Assembly: GCA_021790615.1 (NCBI GenBank)
Contig: JAJYGW010000186.1
Coordinates: forward strand, 1-22,517
Reading direction: 5' to 3'
DNA from: Actinomycetes bacterium
GTDB taxonomy: Bacteria; Actinomycetota; Acidimicrobiia; Acidimicrobiales; JAKAOS01
Length of the DNA stretch: 22,517 bases
In this document: piece after piece, positions 14,836 through 22,418 of the stretch
Layout of the letters: each line of letters opens with the position of its first letter
Numbering within the stretch: position 1 is the stretch's first letter
Program-made: the position numbers and the translations under genes
Notes under the pieces: model-generated
The model's database searches: none
The model's input: only the letters and a program-made list of their open reading frames with translations
What the model was told of the DNA's origin: nothing

Positions 14836-15986
14836 TGCGGGTCGCGCTCGTCTGCGGGTACGACTGGGCAGTTCCAGGAGGAGTGCAGAGTCAGCTGGAC
14901 GCACTCGCACGGGCGCTCGCCGAGGCAGGTCACGACGTGGCTGTGGTGGCGCCGGTCACGGCGAGAGCCGGTCGCCCGACTCCGGGCGCCGGCCCGGGGG
15001 AAGGCTTCCTGCTGTTCCCGGCCGGCCGGAGCATCGGCCTCCCGGTGAACGGGTCGATCGCCCCTGTTGCCCCCACGCCTGCTGCGGCGGTCGCGACGCG
15101 GCGTGCCCTCAGGCGCTTCCGGCCGGATGTCGTCCACGTTCACGAGCCTCTCGTTCCCGGGCCACCGCTCGCGGCAGTGCTCGGCGGTCCCCGCCCGGTC
15201 GTCGTGACGTTCCACCGCGCCGACTCGGATGTGCTCTACCGTGCGGAGGGCCGCCTGCTCGGGCCTCTGCTCGGCCGGCGCGTGGATGCCGCGACAGCGG
15301 TGTCCGAAGCCGCCATCGCGACTGCCCGGACGGTGCTCGGCCAACACCTCCCCTCGATCATCGAGGTGCGAAACGGCGTCGATCTCCGCCGAGGCGAACG
15401 TGCCCGCCTCGCGCTCGCCAGAGTGAGCGGAGAGGCCGGCGCCCCCTACAAGAACGGGTCGCGGCCGCGCGTGGTCTACGCAGGCAGGCACGAACCGCGA
15501 AAGGGGGTCGCCGTGCTCGTCGGAGCGGCCCGGCGCCTCGGCCCTGACGTGGAAGTCGTGATCGCCGGCGACGGGCCGGAGCGCACCTCTCTCGAGAGGC
15601 AGGCGGCGGCGGACCCGGCCGTGCGTTTCGTGGGACGCCTCGAGGACGAGCCGCAGGCGGAGCTTGTCGCCAGTGCCGACGTCTTCGTCGCCCCCGCCGT
15701 TGGCGGGGAGTCCTTCGGGCTCGTGCTGCTCGAGGCGATGGCGGCGGGGACCTGCGTCGTCGCCTCCGACATCCCCGGCTACCGCCTGGCGGCCGCAGGC
15801 GCGGCCGTGCTCGTGGCTCCGGGCGACTCCGCCGCCCTCGCCGCCTGCGTGAGCGACGTGCTGGCCGACCATGAGAAGCGCCGGCGTGCCGTCGAGCTCG
15901 GGCTCGCCCGCGCTCGGGAGTGCGCCATCGAGACGGTGATGGAGCGTTACGTCGAGGTGTACCGGGCCGCCGGGGCGTCCGGCTGA
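14835..15986 (+). CDS. pimA: GT4 glycosyltransferase, PimA-like phosphatidylinositol mannosyltransferase
   Basis: This 383-residue GT-B protein has a first Rossmann half (about 1-200) with PGGVQSQL at 14-21, the acceptor-side glycine loop, and His127 in VTFHRAD, corresponding to PimA His118. The second half (about 210-380) has the donor site GRHEPRKG (Arg218, Lys223) and ESFGLVLLEAMAAG (Glu292). These match GDP-mannose-dependent PimA (Arg196, Lys202 and Glu274 in mycobacteria). PimA adds the first mannose to phosphatidylinositol on the cytoplasmic face of the membrane. Length is close to the mycobacterial 378. Context (pgsA-like, acyltransferase, then this gene) is the main reason to prefer PimA over another GT4 transferase. 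It starts at ATG 14835, overlapping the upstream stop by one base, and is followed by a terminator hairpin. Confidence 0.85.
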   Translation: MRVALVCGYDWAVPGGVQSQLDALARALAEAGHDVAVVAPVTARAGRPTPGAGPGEGFLLFPAGRSIGLPVNGSIAPVAPTPAAAVATRRALRRFRPDVVHVHEPLVPGPPLAAVLGGPRPVVVTFHRADSDVLYRAEGRLLGPLLGRRVDAATAVSEAAIATARTVLGQHLPSIIEVRNGVDLRRGERARLALARVSGEAGAPYKNGSRPRVVYAGRHEPRKGVAVLVGAARRLGPDVEVVIAGDGPERTSLERQAAADPAVRFVGRLEDEPQAELVASADVFVAPAVGGESFGLVLLEAMAAGTCVVASDIPGYRLAAAGAAVLVAPGDSAALAACVSDVLADHEKRRRAVELGLARARECAIETVMERYVEVYRAAGASG

Positions 15987-15992
15987 GACGGC

Positions 15993-16021
15993 GAGCCGGA
16001 CCGCCGCCCCACCTCCGGCTC
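15993..16021 (+). terminator. Terminator-like hairpin after the pimA-like gene
   Basis: GAGCCGGA (15993-16000) and TCCGGCTC (16014-16021) form a perfect 8-bp stem around a 13-nt C-rich loop, starting 6 bp after the stop codon. TTCGT follows, with no longer T-run. It separates the lipid operon from the leaderless promoter of the M48 gene. Confidence 0.55.
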
Positions 16022-16034
16022 TTCGTGCCCCATC

Positions 16035-16040
16035 TAGAAT
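16035..16040 (+). promoter_or_regulatory. -10 box for a leaderless M48 peptidase transcript
   Basis: TAGAAT, five of six matches to TATAAT, ends 7 nt before the GTG at 16048, with no Shine-Dalgarno between. It is the best match to the consensus among the proposed leaderless sites here. Confidence 0.55.
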
Positions 16041-16047
16041 CACCTTC

Positions 16048-17040
16048 GTGGCCCCTTCCCGCACGTCTCGCCGCCAGCGCGACCGGGGCCGCCGTCCGAG
16101 CGAGGCGGGGGAGCGCCAGCGTCGTGCGCGTGCCGCTCAGGACGCAGCCGTGGAGGCATCACGCCAGGTGCTGGGACGCGCCACCGCTCGCCGGGACGAA
16201 GCATGGCGTCGAGCGGCGCAGGAAAACCGGCGGAGGTCGTTGACGGCCATCGTGCCGCCATTCGGGCCGGGCGTCGTCCTCGCAGTCCTCGGGATCTTCG
16301 CCATGCCGCTCCTCGTCGCCGGCGTCGTCGTCCTCGCCCTCTGGGGTGTGATCGCCGTCATCGCCTGGCGTGGCGCAGTTGCAGGGACGGGTTCGCGTCT
16401 CGGTGGCATGAGCCCCGACGACGCCGTCCGGGCAGGGGTGCTGGCCCCGCTCGCGGCGGAGCGGTACCGGGACGTGACCGAATCCCTCTGTGCGGCCCTC
16501 GGCCTCGAGCAGCCGCGGTTGAGCGTCCTCGTCGACGCTGCTCCGAACGCCATCGCCACCGGTGCTCGGCCGGACGCGGCGCAGCTCGACCTCACCACGG
16601 GCCTTCTCGCCGGAGTCGACCGGATCCAGCTCGAAGCCGTGCTCGCCCACGAGCTGGCACACCTGAAGCGGGTCGACACCCTGAGCGGCGGCTTGTCCAC
16701 GAAGCTCCTCCGCGGCGGGTCCCTGCCGCTCCCGGGCGCTGCCCGGCTCGCGCGCTGGCTGGAGGGCTCTGCCCGCGAGCTCGAGGCGGACCTGGGCGCT
16801 GTGCAGGTCACCCGGTACCCGCCGGCTATCGTGTCGGCCCTCGAGTCGATGAGCCGAGCTCCGTCGACCGTCCCTGAGGCGTCGGTGCCAGCAGATGCCC
16901 GGCGGGCGACGGCACGACAGTGGATCGTCCCGATCGAGGAGACCGGCACTACGAGATCCGGCGGCGACGACGGCACGACTCGCCCGGCCGACCGGGTCTT
17001 CACGCTCTCGGATCGTCTCGAGGTGCTCGTCGAGCTCTAG
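16048..17040 (+). CDS. Membrane-anchored M48-family zinc metallopeptidase
   Basis: This 330-residue protein has a very basic, helical N-terminus (1-65), a hydrophobic region with one or two membrane helices (about 67-107), and a peptidase domain (about 115-275). The zinc motif HELAH is at 201-205 within VLAHELAHLKRVDT, and the third ligand is Glu244 in a RELEAD motif, corresponding to the RE(Y/F)xAD of HtpX/Ste24-type enzymes. The N-terminus is probably cytoplasmic because of its many Arg residues. M48 enzymes degrade or process membrane or membrane-associated proteins; the substrate is unknown. The domain is compact compared with HtpX, which has four membrane segments. The GTG at 16048 follows a TAGAAT box by 7 nt. 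It stands as its own unit between the lipid operon and pdxS. Confidence 0.8.
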   Translation: MAPSRTSRRQRDRGRRPSEAGERQRRARAAQDAAVEASRQVLGRATARRDEAWRRAAQENRRRSLTAIVPPFGPGVVLAVLGIFAMPLLVAGVVVLALWGVIAVIAWRGAVAGTGSRLGGMSPDDAVRAGVLAPLAAERYRDVTESLCAALGLEQPRLSVLVDAAPNAIATGARPDAAQLDLTTGLLAGVDRIQLEAVLAHELAHLKRVDTLSGGLSTKLLRGGSLPLPGAARLARWLEGSARELEADLGAVQVTRYPPAIVSALESMSRAPSTVPEASVPADARRATARQWIVPIEETGTTRSGGDDGTTRPADRVFTLSDRLEVLVEL

Positions 17041-17057
17041 GCCGCCGCAGAGCGGAA

Positions 17058-17074
17058 ACCCAATCTGGCTGGGT
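17058..17074 (+). repeat. Inverted repeat at the -35 region of pdxS
   Basis: ACCCA (17058-17062) and TGGGT (17070-17074) are a perfect 5-bp inverted repeat with a 7-nt spacer. It covers the place where a -35 element would lie for the TAGCAT box at 17087, so it could be an operator. It is equally compatible with a weak terminator for the M48 gene or with chance. Confidence 0.25.
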
Positions 17075-17086
17075 ACGTGCTCCCAC

Positions 17087-17092
17087 TAGCAT
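17087..17092 (+). promoter_or_regulatory. -10 box for a leaderless pdxS transcript
   Basis: TAGCAT fits TANNNT and ends 6 nt before the GTG at 17099. No Shine-Dalgarno is present, so transcription would start at or next to the start codon of the pdxS-pdxT-yebC unit. Confidence 0.5.
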
Positions 17093-17098
17093 GGGACC

Positions 17099-18019
17099 GT
17101 GAGCACACAGGACGGAGAGCGGGAGCTCGACTCCCGCAGCGAACACCGGACGGGGACCGCGCGGGTGAAGCGTGGGCTCGCGGAGATGCTGCGCGGCGGC
17201 GTCATCATGGACGTCGTCGACGCCGAGCAGGCGAAGATCGCCGAGGATGCAGGCGCGGTGGCCGTCATGGCCCTCGAGCGAGTGCCGGCGGACATCCGCA
17301 GGGACGGCGGGGTGGCGCGCATGAGCGACCCCGCCCTCGTCGAGGGGATCCAGCAGGCGGTCACCATCCCGGTGATGGCGAAGGTCCGGATCGGGCACTT
17401 CGCCGAGGCGCAGGTGCTCGAGGCGCTCGAGGTCGACTACATCGACGAGTCGGAGGTGCTCACACCTGCCGACGAGGAGCATCACATCGACAAGTGGTCG
17501 TTCCAGGTGCCGTTCGTGTGCGGTGCGACGAACCTCGGCGAGGCGTTGCGCCGCATCAGCGAGGGAGCAGCCCTGATCCGCTCGAAGGGCGAGGCCGGCA
17601 CCGGGAACGTCGTCGAGGCGGTACGGCACCTGCGCTCGATCCTCGGCGACATGCGCAAGATCACGACAGCGGACTCAGCGGAGCGCTATGCATGGGCGAA
17701 GCGGCTGCAGGCACCGATCGAGCTCGTCGAGGAGATCGCGGAGGCCGGTCACCTGCCCGTGCCGCTGTTCTGCGCCGGCGGCCTCGCGACGCCGGCTGAT
17801 GCCGCCCTCGTGATGCAGCTCGGCGCCGAGGCCGTCTTCGTCGGTTCTGGGATCTTCAAGAGCGCCGATCCGGCTCGGCGGGCGCTGGCCATCGTCGAGG
17901 CGACCGCTCACTTCGAGGACGCCTCGATCGTGGCAAAGGTGTCGAGAGGCCTCGGTGAGGCGATGCCCGGCAAGGAGATCTCGTCTCTCGAGGTGAAGCT
18001 GGCCGATCGGGGCTGGTGA
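17099..18019 (+). CDS. pdxS: Pyridoxal 5'-phosphate synthase, PdxS subunit
   Basis: This 306-residue protein is a complete PdxS (SOR/SNZ family) TIM barrel. Lys95 in [10 protein letters not shown] corresponds to the lysine forming the imine with ribose 5-phosphate (Lys81 in B. subtilis), and Lys163 in [10 protein letters not shown] to the second catalytic lysine (Lys149). Asp38 in [18 protein letters not shown] matches the conserved Asp24. PdxS combines ribose 5-phosphate, glyceraldehyde 3-phosphate and ammonia from PdxT to make PLP, in a dodecamer with PdxT. The N-terminus has about 15 extra polar residues. It begins at GTG 17099 and its stop overlaps the pdxT start as GTGA, fitting a fixed stoichiometry. 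Confidence 0.97.
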   Translation: MSTQDGERELDSRSEHRTGTARVKRGLAEMLRGGVIMDVVDAEQAKIAEDAGAVAVMALERVPADIRRDGGVARMSDPALVEGIQQAVTIPVMAKVRIGHFAEAQVLEALEVDYIDESEVLTPADEEHHIDKWSFQVPFVCGATNLGEALRRISEGAALIRSKGEAGTGNVVEAVRHLRSILGDMRKITTADSAERYAWAKRLQAPIELVEEIAEAGHLPVPLFCAGGLATPADAALVMQLGAEAVFVGSGIFKSADPARRALAIVEATAHFEDASIVAKVSRGLGEAMPGKEISSLEVKLADRGW

Positions 18020-18654
18020 GCGTGGCGGAGGAACGCGCCGCGCGAGCCTCCCGGCGCTGGCGGGTGGGCGTGCTGGCGCTGCAGGGCGATGTCCGTGAGC
18101 ATGTGGCCGTCCTCGGCATGCTCGGCGTCGAACCGGTCGTCGTGCGAACGCCGGATGACACTGGACGCCTCGACGCGCTCGTCATCCCAGGTGGCGAGTC
18201 GACGACGATGTCGCTGCTCCTGCGCTCGTCCGGCCTCGAGCCGGCGGTGAGGCAGATGGTGCGAGACGGGCTGCCGATGCTCGGCACGTGCGCCGGGATG
18301 ATCCTGCTCGCGAAAGAGGTGCTGGACGGGCGCCCGGACCAGATTTCGTTCGCAGCCATCGACGTCGTGGTGAGGCGGAACGGCTTCGGGCGGCAGGTGC
18401 GCTCGTTCGAGACCGACCTCGACGTGAAGGGCCTCGACGAGCCGATGCACGCGGTGTTCATCCGGCCGCCGGTCGTCGAGTCGGTCGGTCCCGGTGTCGA
18501 CGTGCTCGCCGAGGTCGACGTGCCGGGCTCTCCGGGCGAGCGACGGCCGGTCGTCTGCCGGCAGGGCAACGTGGTCGTGTCGTCATTCCATCCCGAGCTC
18601 AGCGGCGACGGCCGTCTGCACGCCGAGCTGCTGAGCCGAGTCGAAGGAGACTGA
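18016..18654 (+). CDS. pdxT: Pyridoxal 5'-phosphate synthase, glutaminase subunit PdxT
   Basis: This 212-residue class I glutamine amidotransferase has the nucleophile Cys92 in [10 protein letters not shown], the triad His192 and Glu194 in SSFHPEL, and the PGGEST motif at 58-63. [13 protein letters not shown] at about 17-29 is the usual PdxT beginning; about 15 Arg/Ala-rich residues precede it. It releases ammonia from glutamine and channels it to PdxS. The GTG start at 18016 overlaps pdxS by 4 bp. yebC follows after 4 bp. Confidence 0.96.
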   Translation: MSVAEERAARASRRWRVGVLALQGDVREHVAVLGMLGVEPVVVRTPDDTGRLDALVIPGGESTTMSLLLRSSGLEPAVRQMVRDGLPMLGTCAGMILLAKEVLDGRPDQISFAAIDVVVRRNGFGRQVRSFETDLDVKGLDEPMHAVFIRPPVVESVGPGVDVLAEVDVPGSPGERRPVVCRQGNVVVSSFHPELSGDGRLHAELLSRVEGD

Positions 18655-18658
18655 GCTG

Positions 18659-19408
18659 ATGTCGGGCCATTCCAAATGGGCCACCACGAAACACCGCAAG
18701 GGAGCTGTCGACAAGGCGCGCGGGAAGCTGTTCGCGAAGCTGATCCGTCAGGTGGAGGTCGCCGCCCGGGAAGGTGGCGGCGACGTCAACTCCAACGCGA
18801 CGCTGCGGACGATGTACCAGAAGGCCCGCGACGCCTCGATCCCCCTCGACACCATCGAGCGCGCCATCAAGCGTGGCACCGGCGAGCTCGAAGGTGTCCG
18901 CTACGAAGCAGTCTCCTATGAGGGATACGCACCGGGTGGCGTGGCGCTCATCGTGGAGTGCCTCACCGACAACCGGAACCGCACCGGTGCGGACATCCGC
19001 TCGACGTTCTCCCGCAACGGCGGATCCATGGCCGAACCCGGCGCCGTCTCGTGGCAGTTCGAGCGCAAAGGCGTCGTCCTCTTGCCGAAGAAGGTGACCG
19101 AGGACGACCTCATGACGGTCGCGCTCGACGCCGGGGCCGAAGATCTGTCGGACGAGGGCGACGAGTGGATGCTGACCTCCGCGCCGAGCGATCTGACCGC
19201 TCTCCGCCATGCCATCGAGGAAGCATCGATCGCCATCGAGACCGCCGATGTCGAGCTCGTGCCCTCGACCCGGGTGCCGGTCGAGGACGAGTCGACGGCG
19301 CGCCGGGTCCTGAAGCTCATCGAGCTCCTCGAGGATCACGACGACGTTCAGAACGTCTGGGCCAACTTCGACATCCCCGACGCCATCCTCGAGACCGTCG
19401 AGGTCTAG
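18659..19408 (+). CDS. yebC: YebC/PmpR/TACO1-family protein
   Basis: This 249-residue protein is a full-length YebC. It begins with the family's MSGHSKWATTKHRKGAVD, followed by ARGKLFAKLIRQVEVAAREGG, then a middle GYAPGGVALIVECLTDNRNRT segment and NGGSMAEPGAVSWQFERKGV, and an acidic C-terminal domain. Members have been described both as DNA-binding regulators and, more recently for some, as factors that relieve ribosome stalling; the sequence does not decide between these. The ATG at 18659 has GAAGGAG (18643-18649) 9 nt upstream. It ends the pdxS-pdxT-yebC run and is followed by a hairpin and then by the ruvC promoter, so it appears to be transcribed mainly with the PLP genes. Confidence 0.95.
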   Translation: MSGHSKWATTKHRKGAVDKARGKLFAKLIRQVEVAAREGGGDVNSNATLRTMYQKARDASIPLDTIERAIKRGTGELEGVRYEAVSYEGYAPGGVALIVECLTDNRNRTGADIRSTFSRNGGSMAEPGAVSWQFERKGVVLLPKKVTEDDLMTVALDAGAEDLSDEGDEWMLTSAPSDLTALRHAIEEASIAIETADVELVPSTRVPVEDESTARRVLKLIELLEDHDDVQNVWANFDIPDAILETVEV

Positions 19409-19413
19409 CCCTC

Positions 19414-19431
19414 CCGGCGTGGTGGCGCCGG
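19414..19431 (+). terminator. Hairpin after yebC
   Basis: CCGGCG (19414-19419) and CGCCGG (19426-19431) form a perfect 6-bp stem with loop TGGTGG, 5 bp after the yebC stop. No T-run follows. It lies upstream of a separate ruvC promoter, so it may end the pdxST-yebC transcript. Confidence 0.45.
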
Positions 19432-19475
19432 CGAAGCGCGGCCGCCCCATCCACCGCCGGGGGAGCCGGCCGGGT

Positions 19476-19481
19476 TACCAT
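19476..19481 (+). promoter_or_regulatory. -10 box for a leaderless ruvC transcript
   Basis: TACCAT ends 7 nt before the ruvC ATG at 19489 and no Shine-Dalgarno lies between. No SOS-type (LexA) palindrome was seen in the 80-bp gap after yebC. Confidence 0.5.
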
Positions 19482-19488
19482 CGAACGG

Positions 19489-19986
19489 ATGTTTGTCCTC
19501 GGGATCGACCCCGGACTGTCCCGGTGCGGGTACGGCTGCGTCTCGCGGACGGCAGCCGGTTATCGAGCCGTCGCCGCAGGGGTGCTCACGACCCCGCCCA
19601 CTGAGGCCATACCGGCGCGCCTCGCCCGGCTGCGCCAGGACCTCGGGCAGCTGATCGACGAGCTGCGCCCGGAGGTCATGGTCATCGAGCGCATCTTCTT
19701 CCGGTCGAACGCGCGGACGGCGATGGCGGTCGGCCAGGCGAGCGGGGTAGCGCTCCTGACGGCGTTCGAGCGCGGCTGCCAGGTGGCCGAGTACACCGCA
19801 GCCGAGGTGAAGCTGGCGGTCACCGGGTACGGCAGCGCCTCGAAGGAGCAGGTCCAAGCCATGGTCGCCCGGCTCGCGAAGCTGGACGAGATCCCGCGGC
19901 CGCCGGACGCTGCGGACGCCCTCGCCCTCGCCATCTGCCATCTCGGGGCGGCGCCCTGGGCACAGTCCCGAGCGGTGATCGCGTGA
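19489..19986 (+). CDS. ruvC: Holliday junction resolvase RuvC
   Basis: This 165-residue RNase H-fold nuclease has the four catalytic acids: Asp7 (GIDPGLS), Glu67 (VIERIFF), and Asp140 and Asp143 (PPDAADALALAICH). It cleaves Holliday junctions symmetrically after RuvAB branch migration. Length is close to the E. coli 173. I chose ATG 19489 because the first strand begins at the second residue and the TACCAT box sits just before it. The stop overlaps the ruvA GTG start (GTGA at 19983). Confidence 0.96.
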   Translation: MFVLGIDPGLSRCGYGCVSRTAAGYRAVAAGVLTTPPTEAIPARLARLRQDLGQLIDELRPEVMVIERIFFRSNARTAMAVGQASGVALLTAFERGCQVAEYTAAEVKLAVTGYGSASKEQVQAMVARLAKLDEIPRPPDAADALALAICHLGAAPWAQSRAVIA

Positions 19987-20597
19987 TCGGGTACCTGCGC
20001 GGGCTCGTCGTCGAGCGCCGAGCGGTCGGTGACAACGTCGTCGAGCTCGTCGTGGACGTGGGCGGCGTCGGCTATCGCGTGCTCGTGGCCCCGAGGCTCG
20101 CCGTTTCGGTCGTGCCTGGAGACGGCGAGGTCGCCCTCGCCGTCCACACGCATGTGCGCGAGGGGGCGATCGTCCTTTACGGCTTCTCCGGCCCGGACGA
20201 GCGGCAGAGCTTCGAGCTGTTGCTCGGAGCACATGGCGTCGGTCCGGCGCTGGCGCTTGCCATCTGCTCGGTGCACTCGCCCTCGCGCCTCGTCGCGATC
20301 GTCGCTGACTCCGACCTCGACGCGCTGACGCTCGTGCCCGGCGTCGGCAGGAAGACTGCGGCACGTCTGCTCGTCGAGCTCAAGTCGCGCTTCGACCAGC
20401 TCGATGTCGGCGCAGGGGCAGCCTCGGTGCTCTCCGGTGGTGTCGCGCAACCGGTGACCGCCGACGTCTCGCAGGCGCTGGCGCAGCTCGGCTACGGGAC
20501 CGACGAGGTGCGGAGCGTGCTGCGGTCGCTGCCGGGAGAGGGGACTGCCGAAGAGCTGCTGCGACTGGCGCTGCGAGAGCTGGCGCCGAGACGATGA
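19983..20597 (+). CDS. ruvA: Holliday junction DNA helicase subunit RuvA
   Basis: This 204-residue protein has the N-terminal OB-fold ([22 protein letters not shown]), the central helix-hairpin-helix region with [18 protein letters not shown], and the small C-terminal three-helix domain (from about 155) that binds RuvB. It forms tetramers on the four-way junction. It starts at GTG 19983, coupled to ruvC. Its 3' end contains the first copy of a 14-bp direct repeat that continues into ruvB. Confidence 0.95.
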   Translation: MIGYLRGLVVERRAVGDNVVELVVDVGGVGYRVLVAPRLAVSVVPGDGEVALAVHTHVREGAIVLYGFSGPDERQSFELLLGAHGVGPALALAICSVHSPSRLVAIVADSDLDALTLVPGVGRKTAARLLVELKSRFDQLDVGAGAASVLSGGVAQPVTADVSQALAQLGYGTDEVRSVLRSLPGEGTAEELLRLALRELAPRR

Positions 20598-20627
20598 ACC
20601 CGAGACGATGAGCCCGAGACGAGAGAT
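20586..20627 (+). repeat. 14-bp tandem repeat across the ruvA-ruvB junction
   Basis: Three consecutive 14-bp units begin at 20586, 20600 and 20614: CCGAGACGATGAAC, CCGAGACGATGAGC and CCGAGACGAGAGAT. The first two differ at one base; the third is degenerate after its first nine bases. Each of the first two holds an ATGA. The repeat includes the ruvA stop codon and the ruvB start codon. Confidence 0.85.
20594..20611 (+). CDS. Five-codon mini-ORF linking ruvA and ruvB
   Basis: ATG at 20594 opens MNPRR and stops at 20609-20611. Its start overlaps the ruvA stop as ATGA (20594-20597) and its stop overlaps the ruvB start as ATGA (20608-20611). The peptide copies the first five residues of RuvB (MSPRR) with one change, because it comes from the 14-bp duplication. 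Whether ribosomes use it is unknown; it is listed as a possible coupling relay. Confidence 0.35.
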
Positions 20628-21741
20628 CCTCGCAGAGGCTCCGCCGTCGTATCCCGGGGAGCCCGCCGACGACGGGCTGTCGGATCGTCCCGTCGCGCCC
20701 GGGATCGTCGAGACGGACATGGCGTTGGAGGCGAACCTGCGACCGCGGCGCCTCGAGGACTTCGTCGGCCAAGAGGAGCTGCGGGAACGCCTTGGGATCG
20801 TGCTCGAGGCAGCTCGGCGCCGCGGACAGCCGGTTGACCACCTGTTGTTCGCCGGCCCGCCGGGCCTCGGCAAGACCACGCTCGCCGGGATCGTCGCGAC
20901 CGAGATGCGAGCGAGCCTTCGGATCACCTCGGGGCCGGCGCTCGTGCGAAGCGGCGACGTGGCGGCCATCCTCACCGGCCTCGAGGCCGGTGACGTCCTG
21001 TTCATCGACGAGATCCACCGCCTCGGGCGCGCCGTCGAAGAGGTCCTCTACCCGGCGATGGAGGACTTCCAGCTCGACATCGTCATCGGGAAGGGACCGA
21101 CGGCACGTTCGATCCGGCTCGAGCTACCGCGCTTCACGCTCGTCGGTGCGACCACCCGGACCGGACTCGTCACCGGGCCGTTGCGCGACCGGTTCGGATA
21201 CGTGGCGCGGCTCGACCACTACAGCGATGACGAGCTGGAGGCGATCGTCGTCAGGTCCGCCCACCTGCTCGGTGTCGACCTCCTCCCCGACGGCGCCGCC
21301 GAGATCGCGCGGCGCTCCCGGGGTACCCCCCGCCTTGCGATTCGGCTCCTCCGCCGCGTCCGGGACTACGCCGAGGTGAAGGGCACGGGATGCATCTCCC
21401 TCGACGCCGCCCGGGCAGGTCTCGACCAATTCGGCGTCGACGAGCTCGGCCTCGACCGCCTCGACCGCATGATCCTCGAGACCCTCTGCATGCGCTTCGC
21501 CGGGCGGCCGGTCGGGCTGTCGACGCTGGCCGTGAGCGTAGGAGAGGAGCAGGAGACGGTCGAGGACGTGTACGAGCCGTTCCTGCTCAAGTCGGGGCTC
21601 GTGATGAGGACGCCCCGCGGGCGCCTGGCGGCGCCGGCAGCCTACGAACACCTCGGGTTGAGCGTTCCGGAGAGCCTGAGCCTCGCGGGGGAGACGCCCT
21701 CTCCACCTCGGTCGGAGGCGCCGAACCTCTTCGACGCCTGA
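20608..21741 (+). CDS. ruvB: Holliday junction branch-migration ATPase RuvB
   Basis: This 377-residue AAA+ ATPase has Walker A GPPGLGKT at 83-90, Walker B with DEIH at 134-137, the sensor segment [20 protein letters not shown] with the arginine finger region, and a C-terminal winged-helix domain (about 290-355). It pumps DNA through the RuvA-bound junction. The N-terminus has roughly 30 extra residues before [12 protein letters not shown], and there is a Pro/Ser-rich C-terminal tail. It starts at ATG 20608, inside the second repeat unit, 10 bp after the ruvA stop. The gap to yajC is 116 bp. Confidence 0.96.
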   Translation: MSPRREILAEAPPSYPGEPADDGLSDRPVAPGIVETDMALEANLRPRRLEDFVGQEELRERLGIVLEAARRRGQPVDHLLFAGPPGLGKTTLAGIVATEMRASLRITSGPALVRSGDVAAILTGLEAGDVLFIDEIHRLGRAVEEVLYPAMEDFQLDIVIGKGPTARSIRLELPRFTLVGATTRTGLVTGPLRDRFGYVARLDHYSDDELEAIVVRSAHLLGVDLLPDGAAEIARRSRGTPRLAIRLLRRVRDYAEVKGTGCISLDAARAGLDQFGVDELGLDRLDRMILETLCMRFAGRPVGLSTLAVSVGEEQETVEDVYEPFLLKSGLVMRTPRGRLAAPAAYEHLGLSVPESLSLAGETPSPPRSEAPNLFDA

Positions 21742-21817
21742 GACGGCGATCACAGCTCCTTCTTCCTCGATTCGGGCTGGTCGCGGCGGGCGCTCCGGAG
21801 TGGGCCGTTCCAGCAGG

Positions 21818-21823
21818 TAGAGT
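21818..21823 (+). promoter_or_regulatory. -10 box for the yajC-secD unit
   Basis: TAGAGT fits TANNNT. Initiation about 7 nt downstream would give a leader of about 28 nt ending in TAGGAG (21849-21854) 3 nt before the ATG at 21858. It is the second leadered promoter candidate in the window. Confidence 0.4.
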
Positions 21824-21857
21824 GTCTGTCGCTTCGTTCTCGAGTTAGTAGGAGCGT

Positions 21858-22418
21858 ATGTCCCCCCATGTCCTAGCCGCGAGCTTCTTGCTGCACGCCG
21901 GAATACTCGCCGCCAAAGCCAGCACCACGAAGTCCTCGAGCAGCAGCTTGAGCTTCGTCATCATCATCGTCCTCTTCGCGGGCGCGTATTTCCTGCTCAT
22001 CCGCCCGCAGCGCCAGCGTGCGAGGCGCACCCAACAGAACCAGCAGGCAGTCCAGATCGGCGAGCAGGTGATGCTCACGTCCGGGATCATCGGGCGCGTC
22101 ACCTGGCTCGAGGGTGACCGTGCCCGGATCGAGATCGCGCCGAACACCGAAGTTGAGGTGCTGCGTGCCGCGATCGGGCGCACCATCCCTGCACCGGTCT
22201 CCGACGAGGCCATCGCGCCGCAAGAGGGCGAGGACGAGTCGCACTTTCGCGACAACCCCTACGTCGAACCGGGCGAAAACGGCACGGCCGAGGAGACTGC
22301 CGTGACATCCTCGGGAACTGACGGCACCGAGCTTGCGACGAGCGCCGGCACTCCGGCGCCGGCCACTGCGGGTCAAGAGGCGGGAAGCGTGATAGGGGAG
22401 GACGAGGAAGGCAGATGA
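21858..22418 (+). CDS. yajC: Sec translocon accessory subunit YajC
   Basis: This 186-residue protein has a weakly hydrophobic N-terminus, one clear membrane helix at about 31-48 (LSFVIIIVLFAGAYFLLI), the conserved IRPQRQRARR immediately after it, and a small soluble domain (about 60-110) with GEQVMLTSGIIGRV and an IEIAPNTEVEVLRAAIGR segment. YajC associates with SecDF and SecYEG. The last 75 or so residues form an acidic, Thr/Ser/Ala-rich tail that is absent from the roughly 110-residue E. coli protein; extended tails are known in actinobacteria. The stop overlaps the secD start as ATGA (22415-22418). Confidence 0.92.
   Translation: MSPHVLAASFLLHAGILAAKASTTKSSSSSLSFVIIIVLFAGAYFLLIRPQRQRARRTQQNQQAVQIGEQVMLTSGIIGRVTWLEGDRARIEIAPNTEVEVLRAAIGRTIPAPVSDEAIAPQEGEDESHFRDNPYVEPGENGTAEETAVTSSGTDGTELATSAGTPAPATAGQEAGSVIGEDEEGR

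Noticed and set aside
21700..21741. Sliding-clamp-binding motif at the RuvB C-terminus (PNLFDA)
   Set aside because: The glutamine at the first position of the clamp motif is missing, and such a motif is not established for RuvB.
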